This document shows, piece by piece, positions 36,358 through 44,166 of a DNA stretch of 64,000 nucleotides. The notes below the pieces were generated by a model. That model searched no databases and had not been told where the DNA came from. It saw only the letters and a program-made list of their open reading frames with translations. The stretch comes from JANOBD01 sp031411495 (lineage in GTDB: Bacteria > Planctomycetota > Phycisphaerae > Tepidisphaerales > Tepidisphaeraceae). Each line of letters opens with the position of its first letter. The stretch's first letter is position 1. Location: the NCBI GenBank assembly GCA_031411495.1, contig JANOBD010000180.1:62001-126000 (forward strand). Direction: 5' to 3'. Made by a program: the position numbers and the translations under genes.

Positions 36358-37137
36358 ATGAGCTTGCTGGCTGGGAAAACCGGGTTGATTCTGAATATCG
36401 CCAACGATCGCTCGATCGCGTGGCACATCGCCAACAACTGCGTGAAGGCGGGCGCGACCTGCGGCTACGGCTTCCTGCCGATTCCCAACATGGAACGCCG
36501 GGTAAAGAAGAGCCTCGAAGAAATGGGACAGAGCGAGGCGTGGGTGGCGCCGTGCGATGTGGGGGTCGACGATTCGATCACCCAGTTCTTCGCCGCCGCC
36601 AAGCAGCGCTTCGGCAAGATCGATTTCCTGGTCCATTCGCTCGCGTTTGCCAACAAGGATTACCTGGCGATCGGCAAGTTCACCTCGACGACGCGCGATG
36701 TGTTCAAGCAGGCGTGCGACATCAGCGCCTATTCGCTGATCGCGTTGGCACGCGAAGCGCTGCCACTGATGCCCGACGGTGGTTCGATCATCGCCATGAC
36801 CTACCTCGGCTCGGAAAAGGTCGTGCCCGGCTACAACGTCATGGGCGTCGCCAAGGCGGCCCTCGAATCGACATCGCGCTACCTCGCTTTCGAACTCGGT
36901 GAAAAGAAGGTCCGCGTGAACACGATCAGCGCCGGGCCGATGAGAACGCTCAGCGCGATGGCGGTGGGTGGGATCGATGACATGTTCACGCATGTCGAAC
37001 GCAAGAGCCCGCTGAAGCGCAACATCGACGGCGACGACGTCGGCAAGACCGCCGTCTATCTCCTGAGCGACTTCAGCTCCGGCGTGACCGGCGAGAACAT
37101 CTATGTTGACTGCGGCGTGAACATTGTCGGGCTTTAG
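36358..37137 (+). CDS. fabI: Enoyl-[acyl-carrier-protein] reductase (NADH)
   Basis: 259 aa, the final reductase of the type II fatty acid elongation cycle. FabI-specific features: the altered SDR nucleotide motif NIANDRSIAWHIA (13-25) and active-site Tyr149, Tyr159 and Lys166 (YLGSEKVVPGYNVMGVAK). The start has GGAGG eight bases upstream. It stands alone, divergent from the secreted protein gene and convergent with the prepilin-like gene. Confidence 0.95.
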   Translation: MSLLAGKTGLILNIANDRSIAWHIANNCVKAGATCGYGFLPIPNMERRVKKSLEEMGQSEAWVAPCDVGVDDSITQFFAAAKQRFGKIDFLVHSLAFANKDYLAIGKFTSTTRDVFKQACDISAYSLIALAREALPLMPDGGSIIAMTYLGSEKVVPGYNVMGVAKAALESTSRYLAFELGEKKVRVNTISAGPMRTLSAMAVGGIDDMFTHVERKSPLKRNIDGDDVGKTAVYLLSDFSSGVTGENIYVDCGVNIVGL

Positions 37138-37164
37138 TCCGTCGTATTTTCCTTCGTGAACAAC

Positions 37165-37851
37165 TTACGGTGTAAAGATCCCGCGATCGTTCTCGGCAAG
37201 TTGGTAGAAGAACCGCGTATCGACATGTCCGTCGGCAAAACAGATGTTGACTCGCCCGTGATGACGGGGGATCGGACGCTGGTTGTGTTCGAAGCCTTCC
37301 GGCTCTGGAAACGGCGGGGCGAACGTGGTGATCCAGGGGATGTCGGCGAGCATTCGGCTCGTCCATGGACGGCCGACGTCGCCGATGAGCCAGAGTTCGC
37401 TGCTGCGGCGGAGCTTGCCGAGCTTGAGGCTTCCGCCGAGCGGCGAGTAGCGGATCAGGTTTGACTCATTGACTCCGTAGCCGCCGCCCCAGCCCCTTTG
37501 CATCAGATCCGGGTCGATTTCAGAACACCGAGCGATCGGCTGGTTGAAGTGCGTTCCGACCGCCAGGAGGGGGCCGGCCACGAGCCGCGAACGCTCCAGA
37601 TAATCGTAGTACCAGTCATCGGCACTTCCGGGAATCGTGGAGTTGAGGGGCGGCAGTTCGCCTCGATGCATGGAGCCGTAATTAAAAAACGCCACCCCGA
37701 GTTGTCGAAGGTTGGCCGCGCAGCGCGTCTGATTCGCCTGCACGCGCGCCTTCGCTAGGACGGGCATGAGAATGGCGATCAGGATGCCGATGATGCCGAT
37801 GACGACGAGGAGCTCGATCAACGTCATAGCGCGGGTTTTGAAGGGCGGCAT
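37165..37851 (-). CDS. Prepilin-type N-terminal cleavage/methylation domain protein
   Basis: 228 aa. MPPFKTRAMTLIELLVVIGIIGILIAIL is the prepilin leader and helix, with cleavage expected before the MTLIE or TLIE segment. The globular part shares RCAANLRQLGVAFFNYG with the 19718 protein and ends in RHHGRVNICFADGHVDTRF, a classical H-x9-DG motif. Probable pseudopilin-like exported protein. It is convergent with fabI. Confidence 0.87.
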   Translation of the reverse strand: MPPFKTRAMTLIELLVVIGIIGILIAILMPVLAKARVQANQTRCAANLRQLGVAFFNYGSMHRGELPPLNSTIPGSADDWYYDYLERSRLVAGPLLAVGTHFNQPIARCSEIDPDLMQRGWGGGYGVNESNLIRYSPLGGSLKLGKLRRSSELWLIGDVGRPWTSRMLADIPWITTFAPPFPEPEGFEHNQRPIPRHHGRVNICFADGHVDTRFFYQLAENDRGIFTP

Positions 37852-38285
37852 AGTTTAACCATTCTCCGAAACGCTTCTTCGGCGACAAGTGCAGATGTTT
37901 GTCGATGTTTAATGGATGCCGGATCCCACATGCGCCCGGCAGAGGTACGATTTTTTCCCGGATTGTGGGTCGCTTACGGGTTGCGGATCGTGCGGGGAAG
38001 CGCAAACGGATGCCGAGGCCGAACTCGAAGTGAACGGTTTGAGGTCGGAACGCGAAAACCAAAGCCCTTTGCGTGTCCGGTTGCGCCCAAAGGCCTGTCA
38101 GGCATGCTTTTCTGGCCGTTTGGCGACCGAGATCAAGGTCGCCGGGTCGGATGTGGCCAAAAAGCACCCGCCCGCCTTGCTCCGAGACCGCCGTTTTGTA
38201 TGATCCGCGGTTCTTTACACGTTTTACGCCCGAGGGCGTCGCGTCGAGACTTCAGGCAGCGTTAGTCGCACGGAGATCAAAGCCA
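37852..38285. other. Intergenic region upstream of rpsP
   Basis: About 430 bases between the divergent prepilin-like gene and rpsP. Open frames here (for example 37912-38265, plus) lack family-like composition. The only supported element is a possible rpsP promoter at 38177-38204. No tRNA or other RNA gene was recognised. Confidence 0.5.
38177..38204 (+). promoter_or_regulatory. Possible promoter of the rpsP-trmD-rplS operon
   Basis: TTGCTC (38177-38182), 16-base spacer, TATGAT (38199-38204). The -10 box is close to consensus and the -35 weak. Predicted transcription start is near 38211, about 75 bases before the rpsP ATG. Confidence 0.35.
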
Positions 38286-38603
38286 ATGGCAGTTCGTTTG
38301 CGTTTAAAGCGTATGGGGCGTTCACACCGCGCCTTCTTCCGGCTCCACGTCGTCGACTCGCGCAGCCCGCGGGACGGACGCGTGATTGAACAACTCGGTC
38401 ACTACGATCCGATCGAACCGGACAAGGAAAAACAGATCGTCCTCAACGTGGAACGAGCCACGTACTGGATGGACAAGGGCGCTCAGCCGAGCCAGACCGT
38501 TTCGAGCCTGCTTAAGCGCAAGGGCGTCGAGCACAAGATGCTCAACCTTCCCAAGCCTGGCAAGCCGAAGCCGGCGCCTGCCGCAGAAGTGAAAAAGGCG
38601 TGA
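38286..38603 (+). CDS. rpsP: 30S ribosomal protein S16
   Basis: 105 aa. MAVRLRLKRMGRSHRAFFR and the following VVDSRSPRDGRVIEQLGHYDP are diagnostic of S16. The C-terminal ~25 residues form a Lys/Pro/Ala-rich extension (KPGKPKPAPAAEVKKA), common in larger S16 proteins. GGAG lies about 12 bases before the ATG. First gene of the rpsP-trmD-rplS cluster; rimM, often placed between rpsP and trmD, is absent and the gap is filled by a repeat island. Confidence 0.97.
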   Translation: MAVRLRLKRMGRSHRAFFRLHVVDSRSPRDGRVIEQLGHYDPIEPDKEKQIVLNVERATYWMDKGAQPSQTVSSLLKRKGVEHKMLNLPKPGKPKPAPAAEVKKA

Positions 38604-38605
38604 GC

Positions 38606-38703
38606 GTCAGTGGAGAGTTGACAGTGGAGAGTGGAGAGTTGCGGAGTTGATTCTGCTCTTCTCCGGTAAATCTCCACTCTCGACTCTTGACTCTCCCCTG
38701 AAA
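38606..38703. repeat. Intra-operon inverted-repeat island (GGAGAGT type)
   Basis: Left arm iterates GTGGAGAGT (38608-38645); right arm carries the complement, ACTCTCC/ACTCTTGACTCTCC (38668-38698). Together they form an imperfect hairpin exactly filling the rpsP-trmD gap. The same word family recurs at 57572-57684. No T-run follows, so it is not a typical terminator, and trmD directly after it shows no ribosome-binding site. Confidence 0.7.
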
Positions 38704-38705
38704 TA

Positions 38706-39416
38706 ATGCCGCTTCGAATCGATATCCTCACGCTTTTCCCGGATATGTTCCAGAGTTTCCTCGGAACGAGCATTCCCAAGCGTGCGGAGGCGAAGGGGTT
38801 GGTCAGTTATCACCTGCACGACATCCGTGCCGTGGCGACCGACGCCCACAAGAGCGTAGACGACAAACCCTTCGGCGGCGGTCCGGGCATGGTTATGATG
38901 GCCCCGATTATCGTCGAAGCTGTAGAAAAAGCCGAGGCGGAAGACGTCCGCCCGGCAACGCGAATCCTCCTCACCCCGCAGGGTCGCAGATTCGATCAGG
39001 CGGTCGCTCGCGAGCTCTCACAGGAGTCGCGGCTGCTCCTGATCAACGGCAGGTACGAAGGTCTCGATGAACGAATCATCGAGACGCTTCGACCGGTCGA
39101 GCTGAGCCTGGGAGATTTTGTTCTCTCGGGCGGCGAATTGGCATCGATGGTCGTGATCGATGCCGTTGTCCGACTCCTTCCCGGCGCCCTGGGCGCCGAA
39201 ACGGGTGCGGAAGATGAAAGTTTTGCGGACGGTTTGCTGGAGTATCCCCAGTACACGCGTCCCCGTGAGTTTCGGGGCATGATCGTTCCGGAGATCCTGC
39301 TCAGCGGCGACCATGCGAAGGTCGCCAGGTGGCGGCAGGCACAGCGGATCGAGCGGACGAAAGCCCGGCGACCCGATTTGTACGAGGCGTTCTTAAATCG
39401 AACGCAAGGGTCTTGA
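38706..39416 (+). CDS. trmD: tRNA (guanine37-N1)-methyltransferase
   Basis: 236 aa, SPOUT-class methyltransferase that makes m1G37 in tRNA to prevent frameshifting. Recognised by MPLRIDILTLFPDMF at the start, DDKPFGGGPGMVM, LINGRYEGLDERI and the knot region LSLGDFVLSGGELA. Length matches the family. No clear ribosome-binding site precedes the ATG; the base before it belongs to the repeat island, suggesting coupling to rpsP or unusual initiation. Confidence 0.97.
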   Translation: MPLRIDILTLFPDMFQSFLGTSIPKRAEAKGLVSYHLHDIRAVATDAHKSVDDKPFGGGPGMVMMAPIIVEAVEKAEAEDVRPATRILLTPQGRRFDQAVARELSQESRLLLINGRYEGLDERIIETLRPVELSLGDFVLSGGELASMVVIDAVVRLLPGALGAETGAEDESFADGLLEYPQYTRPREFRGMIVPEILLSGDHAKVARWRQAQRIERTKARRPDLYEAFLNRTQGS

Positions 39417-39499
39417 GAGAATTCGCAGGACCGGTATCTTATTTAGCCCCGTCGCTTGCGACGGGTTCCCGTGGGTCACGGGTTGATTCGAGAACTGTC

Positions 39500-39886
39500 A
39501 TGATCAACAAATACATCGAGCTCGTTGAAAAAGAACACCTGAAAAAGGAACTCCCCGAGTTCCATGTCGGCGACAACGTCGATGTTCACACCAAGATCAA
39601 AGAAGGCGACAAGGAACGCACGCAGGTGTTCTCCGGCGTCGTCATCCAGCAGAACGGCCGCGGCGTGACCCGTACGTTCACCGTTCGCCGGATCGTCACC
39701 AACGAAGGCGTCGAGCGTATCTTCCCGGTCAACTCGCCGAACGTGCTCAAGGTCGTCGTGAAGCGCAAGGGCCAGACCCGCCGCGCCAAGCTGTTTTACC
39801 TGCGTGACCGCGTCGGCAAGGCGACCAAGCTCGCCGAGCGCAAGAACCACCTCGCCGGCGAAACCGCAGAGACTGCCACCGCCTGA
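39500..39886 (+). CDS. rplS: 50S ribosomal protein L19
   Basis: 128 aa. L19 hallmarks are FHVGDNVDVHTKIKEGDKER, QVFSGVVIQQNGRG, FTVRRIVTNEGVERIFPVNS and KRKGQTRRAKLFYLRDRVGK. ATG 39500 matches the family start; the upstream open frame from 39329 overlaps trmD. It lies 83 bases after trmD and is followed by a strong hairpin. L19 sits at the subunit interface. Confidence 0.97.
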   Translation: MINKYIELVEKEHLKKELPEFHVGDNVDVHTKIKEGDKERTQVFSGVVIQQNGRGVTRTFTVRRIVTNEGVERIFPVNSPNVLKVVVKRKGQTRRAKLFYLRDRVGKATKLAERKNHLAGETAETATA

Positions 39887-39920
39887 TGCGGGCGTCGATT
39901 CTTGCTTCGCTGATCAAATG

Positions 39921-39968
39921 AAATAGCAGCAGACGATTCACGCACGCGTGGATCGTCTGCTGCTATTT
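39921..39968 (+). terminator. Strong hairpin after rplS, probable terminator
   Basis: 22-base stem: AAATAGCAGCAGACGATTCACG (39921-39942) pairs with 39947-39968 with a single T/G mismatch and a 4-base loop (CACG). The A-rich left end and T-rich right end would let it act in either direction. It begins 35 bases after the rplS stop and likely ends the rpsP operon. Confidence 0.7.
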
Positions 39969-40047
39969 GGAGATGGCGCGCAGGCAAGCGCTTGTTTGCT
40001 CCACGCGCAAGAGTTGCGGCCCGCTGCGCTTCGGTTAATTTCAGGCC

Positions 40048-40452
40048 ATGGCGTGGGAATGGGCCCAGCGGTTGCTCGGCGTAAAACGGAATGTCGTCGA
40101 TTCGCTTGGCGATCGCGGTGAGAATGTCGCGGCGAAATACCTGCGCACGCTCGGTTATCGCATTCTCATTCGCAACTGGGAATGCAAGTTCGGGGAAGTC
40201 GACATCGTCGCCCGCGACGGCAAGACCCTCGTCTTCGTCGAAGTCAAAACGCGAAAAGACTCCGATCCCGAGCCCGAAGAGCAAGTCAATATCGACAAGC
40301 AGCGCCAGATCACCAAGTGTGCCGACTTCTACATGACGCGCTACAGCAACATACAACCGGCCGTGCGATTCGATGTCGTCGCGGTCATCTGGCCGCGCAA
40401 TCAGGAGCCGATCATCCGGCACCACGAAGATGCGTTCGCGGCGGTGAAGTAA
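40048..40452 (+). CDS. YraN family (UPF0102) endonuclease-like protein
   Basis: 134 aa. Restriction-endonuclease-like fold with GDRGENVAAKYLRTLGYRIL then FGEVDIVARDG and LVFVEVKTRK, giving the D...ExK metal site. Often found next to rplS and rnhB in bacteria; rnhB is not here. Exact function unknown; a role in DNA processing is generally supposed. Separated from tatD by an inverted-repeat island. Confidence 0.9.
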   Translation: MAWEWAQRLLGVKRNVVDSLGDRGENVAAKYLRTLGYRILIRNWECKFGEVDIVARDGKTLVFVEVKTRKDSDPEPEEQVNIDKQRQITKCADFYMTRYSNIQPAVRFDVVAVIWPRNQEPIIRHHEDAFAAVK

Positions 40453-40557
40453 TTGCGAGTCGGCAGTCAACGGTGGACGGTCGACGGTCAATCAGATAAT
40501 TCAACGTCGTATTGGTATTAACCGCCGACTGTCGACCGCAGACCGCCGACCCATCCC
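40453..40557. repeat. Intra-operon inverted-repeat island (GTCGGC/ACGGTC type)
   Basis: Left arm GTCGGCAGTCAACGGTGGAC GGTCGACGGTC (40458-40488); right arm ACCGCCGACTGTCGACCGCA GACCGCCGAC (40521-40550). The right arm is close to the reverse complement of the left. It fills the gap between yraN and tatD, and tatD directly follows it with no visible ribosome-binding site. Confidence 0.65.
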
Positions 40558-41355
40558 ATGATCGACACCCATTGCCATCTCAGCGACAAGCGACTTGCGG
40601 GTCAGATCGATGCCGTGCTCAAGCGCGCGCAGCTCGCCGGCGTAACGCGCGTCGTCACGATTGCGTGCGAGCCCGCCGACTGGATCGAATCCACCGCGCT
40701 CGCCGGGCGTTTCGAAAACGTCTACTGCGCGGTCGGCATGCACCCGTGCTATCTGCCAAACACTGGTACGCCGCGATCCTCCACGCCGATTCCATCGCGC
40801 GAGGAAACCGATCGTCTGCTCACCGAACACCTGAAGCAGACGCGCGTCGTCGCGATCGGCGAAATCGGCCTCGACCGGCACTGGGATGCCACCGAGCCGA
40901 CGCACAAGCTTCAGCTCCAGTACTTCGAGTCGCAGCTTCAACTTGCGACGACGCTCGACAAGCCGGTGGTCCTCCACACGCGGTCGGCCGTCGACGAGGC
41001 GCTTAACGTGCTCGCGAACTTCCCGAACGTCCGCGCCGTCTTCCATTCGTTCACTGGAACGGTCGACGAGGCGAAGCGAATCGCCGATCGCGGCTACTTC
41101 ATCGGCTTTACCGGCCCGGTGACGTATAAGAAGAACGACGAGCTGCGATCGGCCGCCCGCGACTGCCCGATCGATCAGATGTTCGTCGAGACGGACGGGC
41201 CGTACCTCTCGCCCGAACCGGTTCGCGCGCAGCGCATCAACGAGCCGGCATTCGTCGTCCATATCGCCGCGTGCGTAGCGAAAGAGAAGGGGATTTCCCT
41301 GGGAGCGTTCGCCGAAGCGACGACGCGAAACGCCCGCGGATTTTTTGGCCTTTAA
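40558..41355 (+). CDS. tatD: TatD family hydrolase
   Basis: 265 aa metal-dependent TIM-barrel nuclease/hydrolase. Metal ligands in MIDTHCHLSD, GEIGLDRHWD, VVLHTRSA, FHSFTG and VETDGPYLSPEP cover the TatD/YcfH signatures. TatD proteins have 3'-5' exonuclease or deoxyribonuclease activity; physiological substrate here is unknown. It follows yraN in the same direction and converges on the pyrimidine operon. Confidence 0.93.
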   Translation: MIDTHCHLSDKRLAGQIDAVLKRAQLAGVTRVVTIACEPADWIESTALAGRFENVYCAVGMHPCYLPNTGTPRSSTPIPSREETDRLLTEHLKQTRVVAIGEIGLDRHWDATEPTHKLQLQYFESQLQLATTLDKPVVLHTRSAVDEALNVLANFPNVRAVFHSFTGTVDEAKRIADRGYFIGFTGPVTYKKNDELRSAARDCPIDQMFVETDGPYLSPEPVRAQRINEPAFVVHIAACVAKEKGISLGAFAEATTRNARGFFGL

Positions 41356-41435
41356 GGAAGGCGGCCCGCCGAGCCAGAAAGCGCGGCGATCGCGCGGCAG
41401 ATCACCGGAAATGGCTTGTTGCGGAAACGATACCG

Positions 41436-42557
41436 TCAACCACGCGCCAGCGAGTCGCTCTGTTTGACGAACTCGTCGCCTTTCCATTCGCCATCCTTGG
41501 TGACCTTGCCGGCGGCTCTCGCCGAAGCGAGCGCTTTGGCTTCGGCCTGGCGGCGAACCAGGTCGGCATGGGTGCTGAAGAACTGGAGGCTGTGACCCTT
41601 GAACTCCTCGATACGCTCGAAGTTCTTCTTCGCCATGAAGCCCAGCAGTTCGTCCTTCATTCGCTTCACGCAGTCATAGCCGAACTTCATGACCCCGGTG
41701 CAGACCTGAACGGTATCTGCGCCGAGCAGGAGGAACTGGGCCGCGTCGAGTCCCGATTCGATGCCGCCGATGCCCGAAAGCGAGCGGCCGGGGAACTTGT
41801 CGCGAATCTTTTCGGCGCACTCCTTGACCATGCGGAGCGCGATCGGACGCACGGCCATGCACGAGTAGCCCCCGGGCACGGTGTACCCTTCGACGGTCGG
41901 CTCAGGCCGAAGCGTTTCAAGATCGACGCCCATCACCGCGAGGATGGTGTTGATCGCGGTCACGCCTTGCACGCCCGCGCTGAGCGCCGCGGCCGCACCG
42001 TCGGCGATGCTGGTGACGTTCGGCGTGAGCTTTGCCCACACAGGGATCTTGGCCGCGCTCATCACCCAGCCGCACACTTCGTTCATGACGGCGAAGTCCT
42101 GGCCCATGGCCGCGCCCATCTTGCGCTCCGGCAGGCCGTGCGGGCAGGAGAAGTTGAGCTCGAAGCCCGCCACCCCCGTCGCCTGTGTGCGCTCGATGAT
42201 CTCGATCCAGCGGTCCTTGTGATATTCCTCCATCACCGATGCGATGATGACGCCGTCGGGATGAGAATCCTTCATGCTTTTTAGTTCGTCGATCCAGACA
42301 TTGAACGGGCGATCGGAGATGAGCTCGATATTCTGCCAGCCGATGATCTCGTTGCTCTTGGTGCGCAGGCGCGCGTAACGCGGCGCGACGTTGACGACCT
42401 TACTCGCATCGAGCGAGATCGTCTTGATGATGACCGCGCCCCAGCCTTCATCGAGCGCCTTGCGGCAGACATTCGCGTTGGTGCCAGGAGGTCCTGAGGC
42501 GATGACGAACGGGTTGGGGAACTTGATGCCATCGACGGTGGTTTCGAGTGTGGGCAT
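41436..42557 (-). CDS. PreA-like dihydropyrimidine dehydrogenase subunit, without Fe-S domain
   Basis: 373 aa of the dihydroorotate dehydrogenase-like FMN barrel. NPFVIASGPPGTNANVC, VAGFELNFSCPHGLPERKMG (catalytic Cys), VWAKLTPNVT and LSGIGGIESGLDAAQFLLLGADTVQVCTGVM match PreA. E. coli PreA carries C-terminal 4Fe-4S clusters; here the tail after residue ~330 has no CxxCxxC motif. Last gene of a four-gene operon with NCS1 transporter, dihydropyrimidinase and aminotransferase genes, so reduction of uracil/thymine to dihydropyrimidines is the expected step. Electron donor unclear, and no PreT gene is nearby. Confidence 0.87.
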   Translation of the reverse strand: MPTLETTVDGIKFPNPFVIASGPPGTNANVCRKALDEGWGAVIIKTISLDASKVVNVAPRYARLRTKSNEIIGWQNIELISDRPFNVWIDELKSMKDSHPDGVIIASVMEEYHKDRWIEIIERTQATGVAGFELNFSCPHGLPERKMGAAMGQDFAVMNEVCGWVMSAAKIPVWAKLTPNVTSIADGAAAALSAGVQGVTAINTILAVMGVDLETLRPEPTVEGYTVPGGYSCMAVRPIALRMVKECAEKIRDKFPGRSLSGIGGIESGLDAAQFLLLGADTVQVCTGVMKFGYDCVKRMKDELLGFMAKKNFERIEEFKGHSLQFFSTHADLVRRQAEAKALASARAAGKVTKDGEWKGDEFVKQSDSLARG

Positions 42558-42606
42558 AGCGAATCTCCGGACGAACGATTCAGAACCTGACAGGGGTAAG
42601 CACGGG

Positions 42607-44082
42607 CTAATTCGAATCGAGTACGCGCGGCGTCTCTATCTTCTGGCCGAGCATGAACAGAAAGTAAAGCACAAATCCGAGAGCAAACGTGAGGAACCAT
42701 GCGTAGCTGTACAAATGGTCGAGAAAGTTCGGGTTCGCGACCTGTCCGCCGGGCGTGGTTGCGGCATGCAGGAACCCCGGGACGCAAGGCGCGACCGCGA
42801 TAACCAGCGCCGCGATCGCGCGAAGATTGAAACCGCCGGTGTAGCGATAGGCGCCGCGCTCATCAAACAGGTCCGGAACACTGAGTTTCTGCTTGCGCAG
42901 GACCCAATAGTCGCAGATCATGATGCCGGCGATGGCGCCCATCAGACCGCCGTAGCCGATCAGCCAGGTAAACACGTAGTTGCCGGCCGACTCCATGATC
43001 TTCCAGGGCATCATCACGACGCCGATGACGGCCGTAATCAGCCCGCCGAGAACGTAGCTGATCCGTTTGGGGTTGAGGTTCGAAAAGTCATTACTCGGCG
43101 AGACGACGTTAGCGGCCATGTTGGTCGTGAGCTGCGCGAAAAAGATGATCACGGTTGCGAAGAGGACGACGGTAATGCTGTCGAACTTCGACATGAGCTT
43201 CACCGGGTCGCCGATGGCTTCGCCGTAGATCTTGAGCGTGGCGCTGGTGACGGCCACGCCGATGAAGGCGAAGAGCGTCATGGTGGTGGGCAGGCCGATC
43301 GCCTGGCCGAGTATCTGGTCACGCTGCGATCGCGCATAGCGGGTGAAGTCCGGGATGTTCGTCGAAAGTGTCGCCCAGTAGCCCACCGCGCTGGTGAGGA
43401 ATGCAGGGAAAATCGCCCAGAAGTTGTTCTTCTGCTTCTGGAGCGCCACCGACCCTTCGAGGACCGGCCCGATGCCGCCGGCTTTCCAGATCGACCACAT
43501 CAGCAGCACGATGCCGCCGAAGAGCAGCAGCGGCGAGGCCCACGTTTCGAGTTTCTTGATTCCTTCGAGTCCGGCGACGATGAAGTAGACCTGGACGAAC
43601 CAGAAGAAGAAGAACGCGATCCACGTGTGCAGCTGGACGCCGAGGATTGCCGCGCTCTCCTTGTTCCACCCGGGGAAGATCATGCCGACCAGGAGGTCGA
43701 TCGCGCCAGCGCCGAGCCATGTCTGGATGCCGAACCAGCCGCACGCCACGATCGCGCGGAGGATGGCCGGGATGTTCGCGCCGCGGGTGCCGAACGGCGC
43801 GCGCAGCAGAACCGGAAAGGAGACGCCATACTTCGTGCCGGCATGTGCATTGAGGCACATCGGGATGAGGACGATCGTGTTGCCCAGCAGAATGGTGACC
43901 ATTGCCTGCCACCACTTCATGCCCGCTTCGATCATCCCGCCTGCAAGCGTGTAAGTGGATATGACCACCGACATGCCGATCCACAGGGCGGCGATATTCC
44001 ACACCGACCACGTGCGCTGCTCCGGAGTGGTAGGGGCGAGGTCTTTATTCCAGAGGGAGGATGACGTGTCGATATCGCTCAT
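42607..44082 (-). CDS. NCS1 family nucleobase transporter
   Basis: 491 aa, about 12 membrane helices. Family signature near the start: LWNKDLAPTTPEQRTWSVWN then AALWIGMSVVISTYTLAGGM, as in cytosine/uracil/allantoin permeases (PucI, FurD, Mhp1). Context points to uptake of uracil, dihydropyrimidine or hydantoin. ATG 44082 is preferred; the GTG at 44112 falls inside the hairpin at 44102-44140. No strong ribosome-binding site is seen. Lies 50 bases before preA. Confidence 0.92.
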   Translation of the reverse strand: MSDIDTSSSLWNKDLAPTTPEQRTWSVWNIAALWIGMSVVISTYTLAGGMIEAGMKWWQAMVTILLGNTIVLIPMCLNAHAGTKYGVSFPVLLRAPFGTRGANIPAILRAIVACGWFGIQTWLGAGAIDLLVGMIFPGWNKESAAILGVQLHTWIAFFFFWFVQVYFIVAGLEGIKKLETWASPLLLFGGIVLLMWSIWKAGGIGPVLEGSVALQKQKNNFWAIFPAFLTSAVGYWATLSTNIPDFTRYARSQRDQILGQAIGLPTTMTLFAFIGVAVTSATLKIYGEAIGDPVKLMSKFDSITVVLFATVIIFFAQLTTNMAANVVSPSNDFSNLNPKRISYVLGGLITAVIGVVMMPWKIMESAGNYVFTWLIGYGGLMGAIAGIMICDYWVLRKQKLSVPDLFDERGAYRYTGGFNLRAIAALVIAVAPCVPGFLHAATTPGGQVANPNFLDHLYSYAWFLTFALGFVLYFLFMLGQKIETPRVLDSN

Positions 44083-44101
44083 GGTTTTTTGTCGAGGCGG
44101 A

Positions 44102-44140
44102 GCCTCCGGCACGTGTTAATCGCACTCACGTGCCGGAGGC
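44102..44140. repeat. Perfect inverted repeat between dihydropyrimidinase and transporter genes
   Basis: GCCTCCGGCACGTG (44102-44115) and its exact complement CACGTGCCGGAGGC (44127-44140) with an 11-base loop. No T-run follows. It lies inside the operon and may stabilise or attenuate the message. It is more compact than the other islands. Confidence 0.8.
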
Positions 44141-44166
44141 CCGTGCCACATGAAGAGCATTGTGCT

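Noticed and set aside
37912..38265. 117-codon plus-strand frame upstream of rpsP
   Set aside because: Arg/Pro-rich, no ribosome-binding site or recognisable motif, and it overlaps the likely rpsP promoter.
38606..38703. Iterated GGAGAGT words resembling a CRISPR or tandem array
   Set aside because: Units are short and irregular, there are no uniform spacers, the other half is the inverted complement, and no cas genes are present.
42391..44064. 557-codon plus-strand open frame
   Set aside because: Antisense to the NCS1 transporter and PreA genes; His/Arg/Asp-rich composition is a GC-driven shadow with no family motif.
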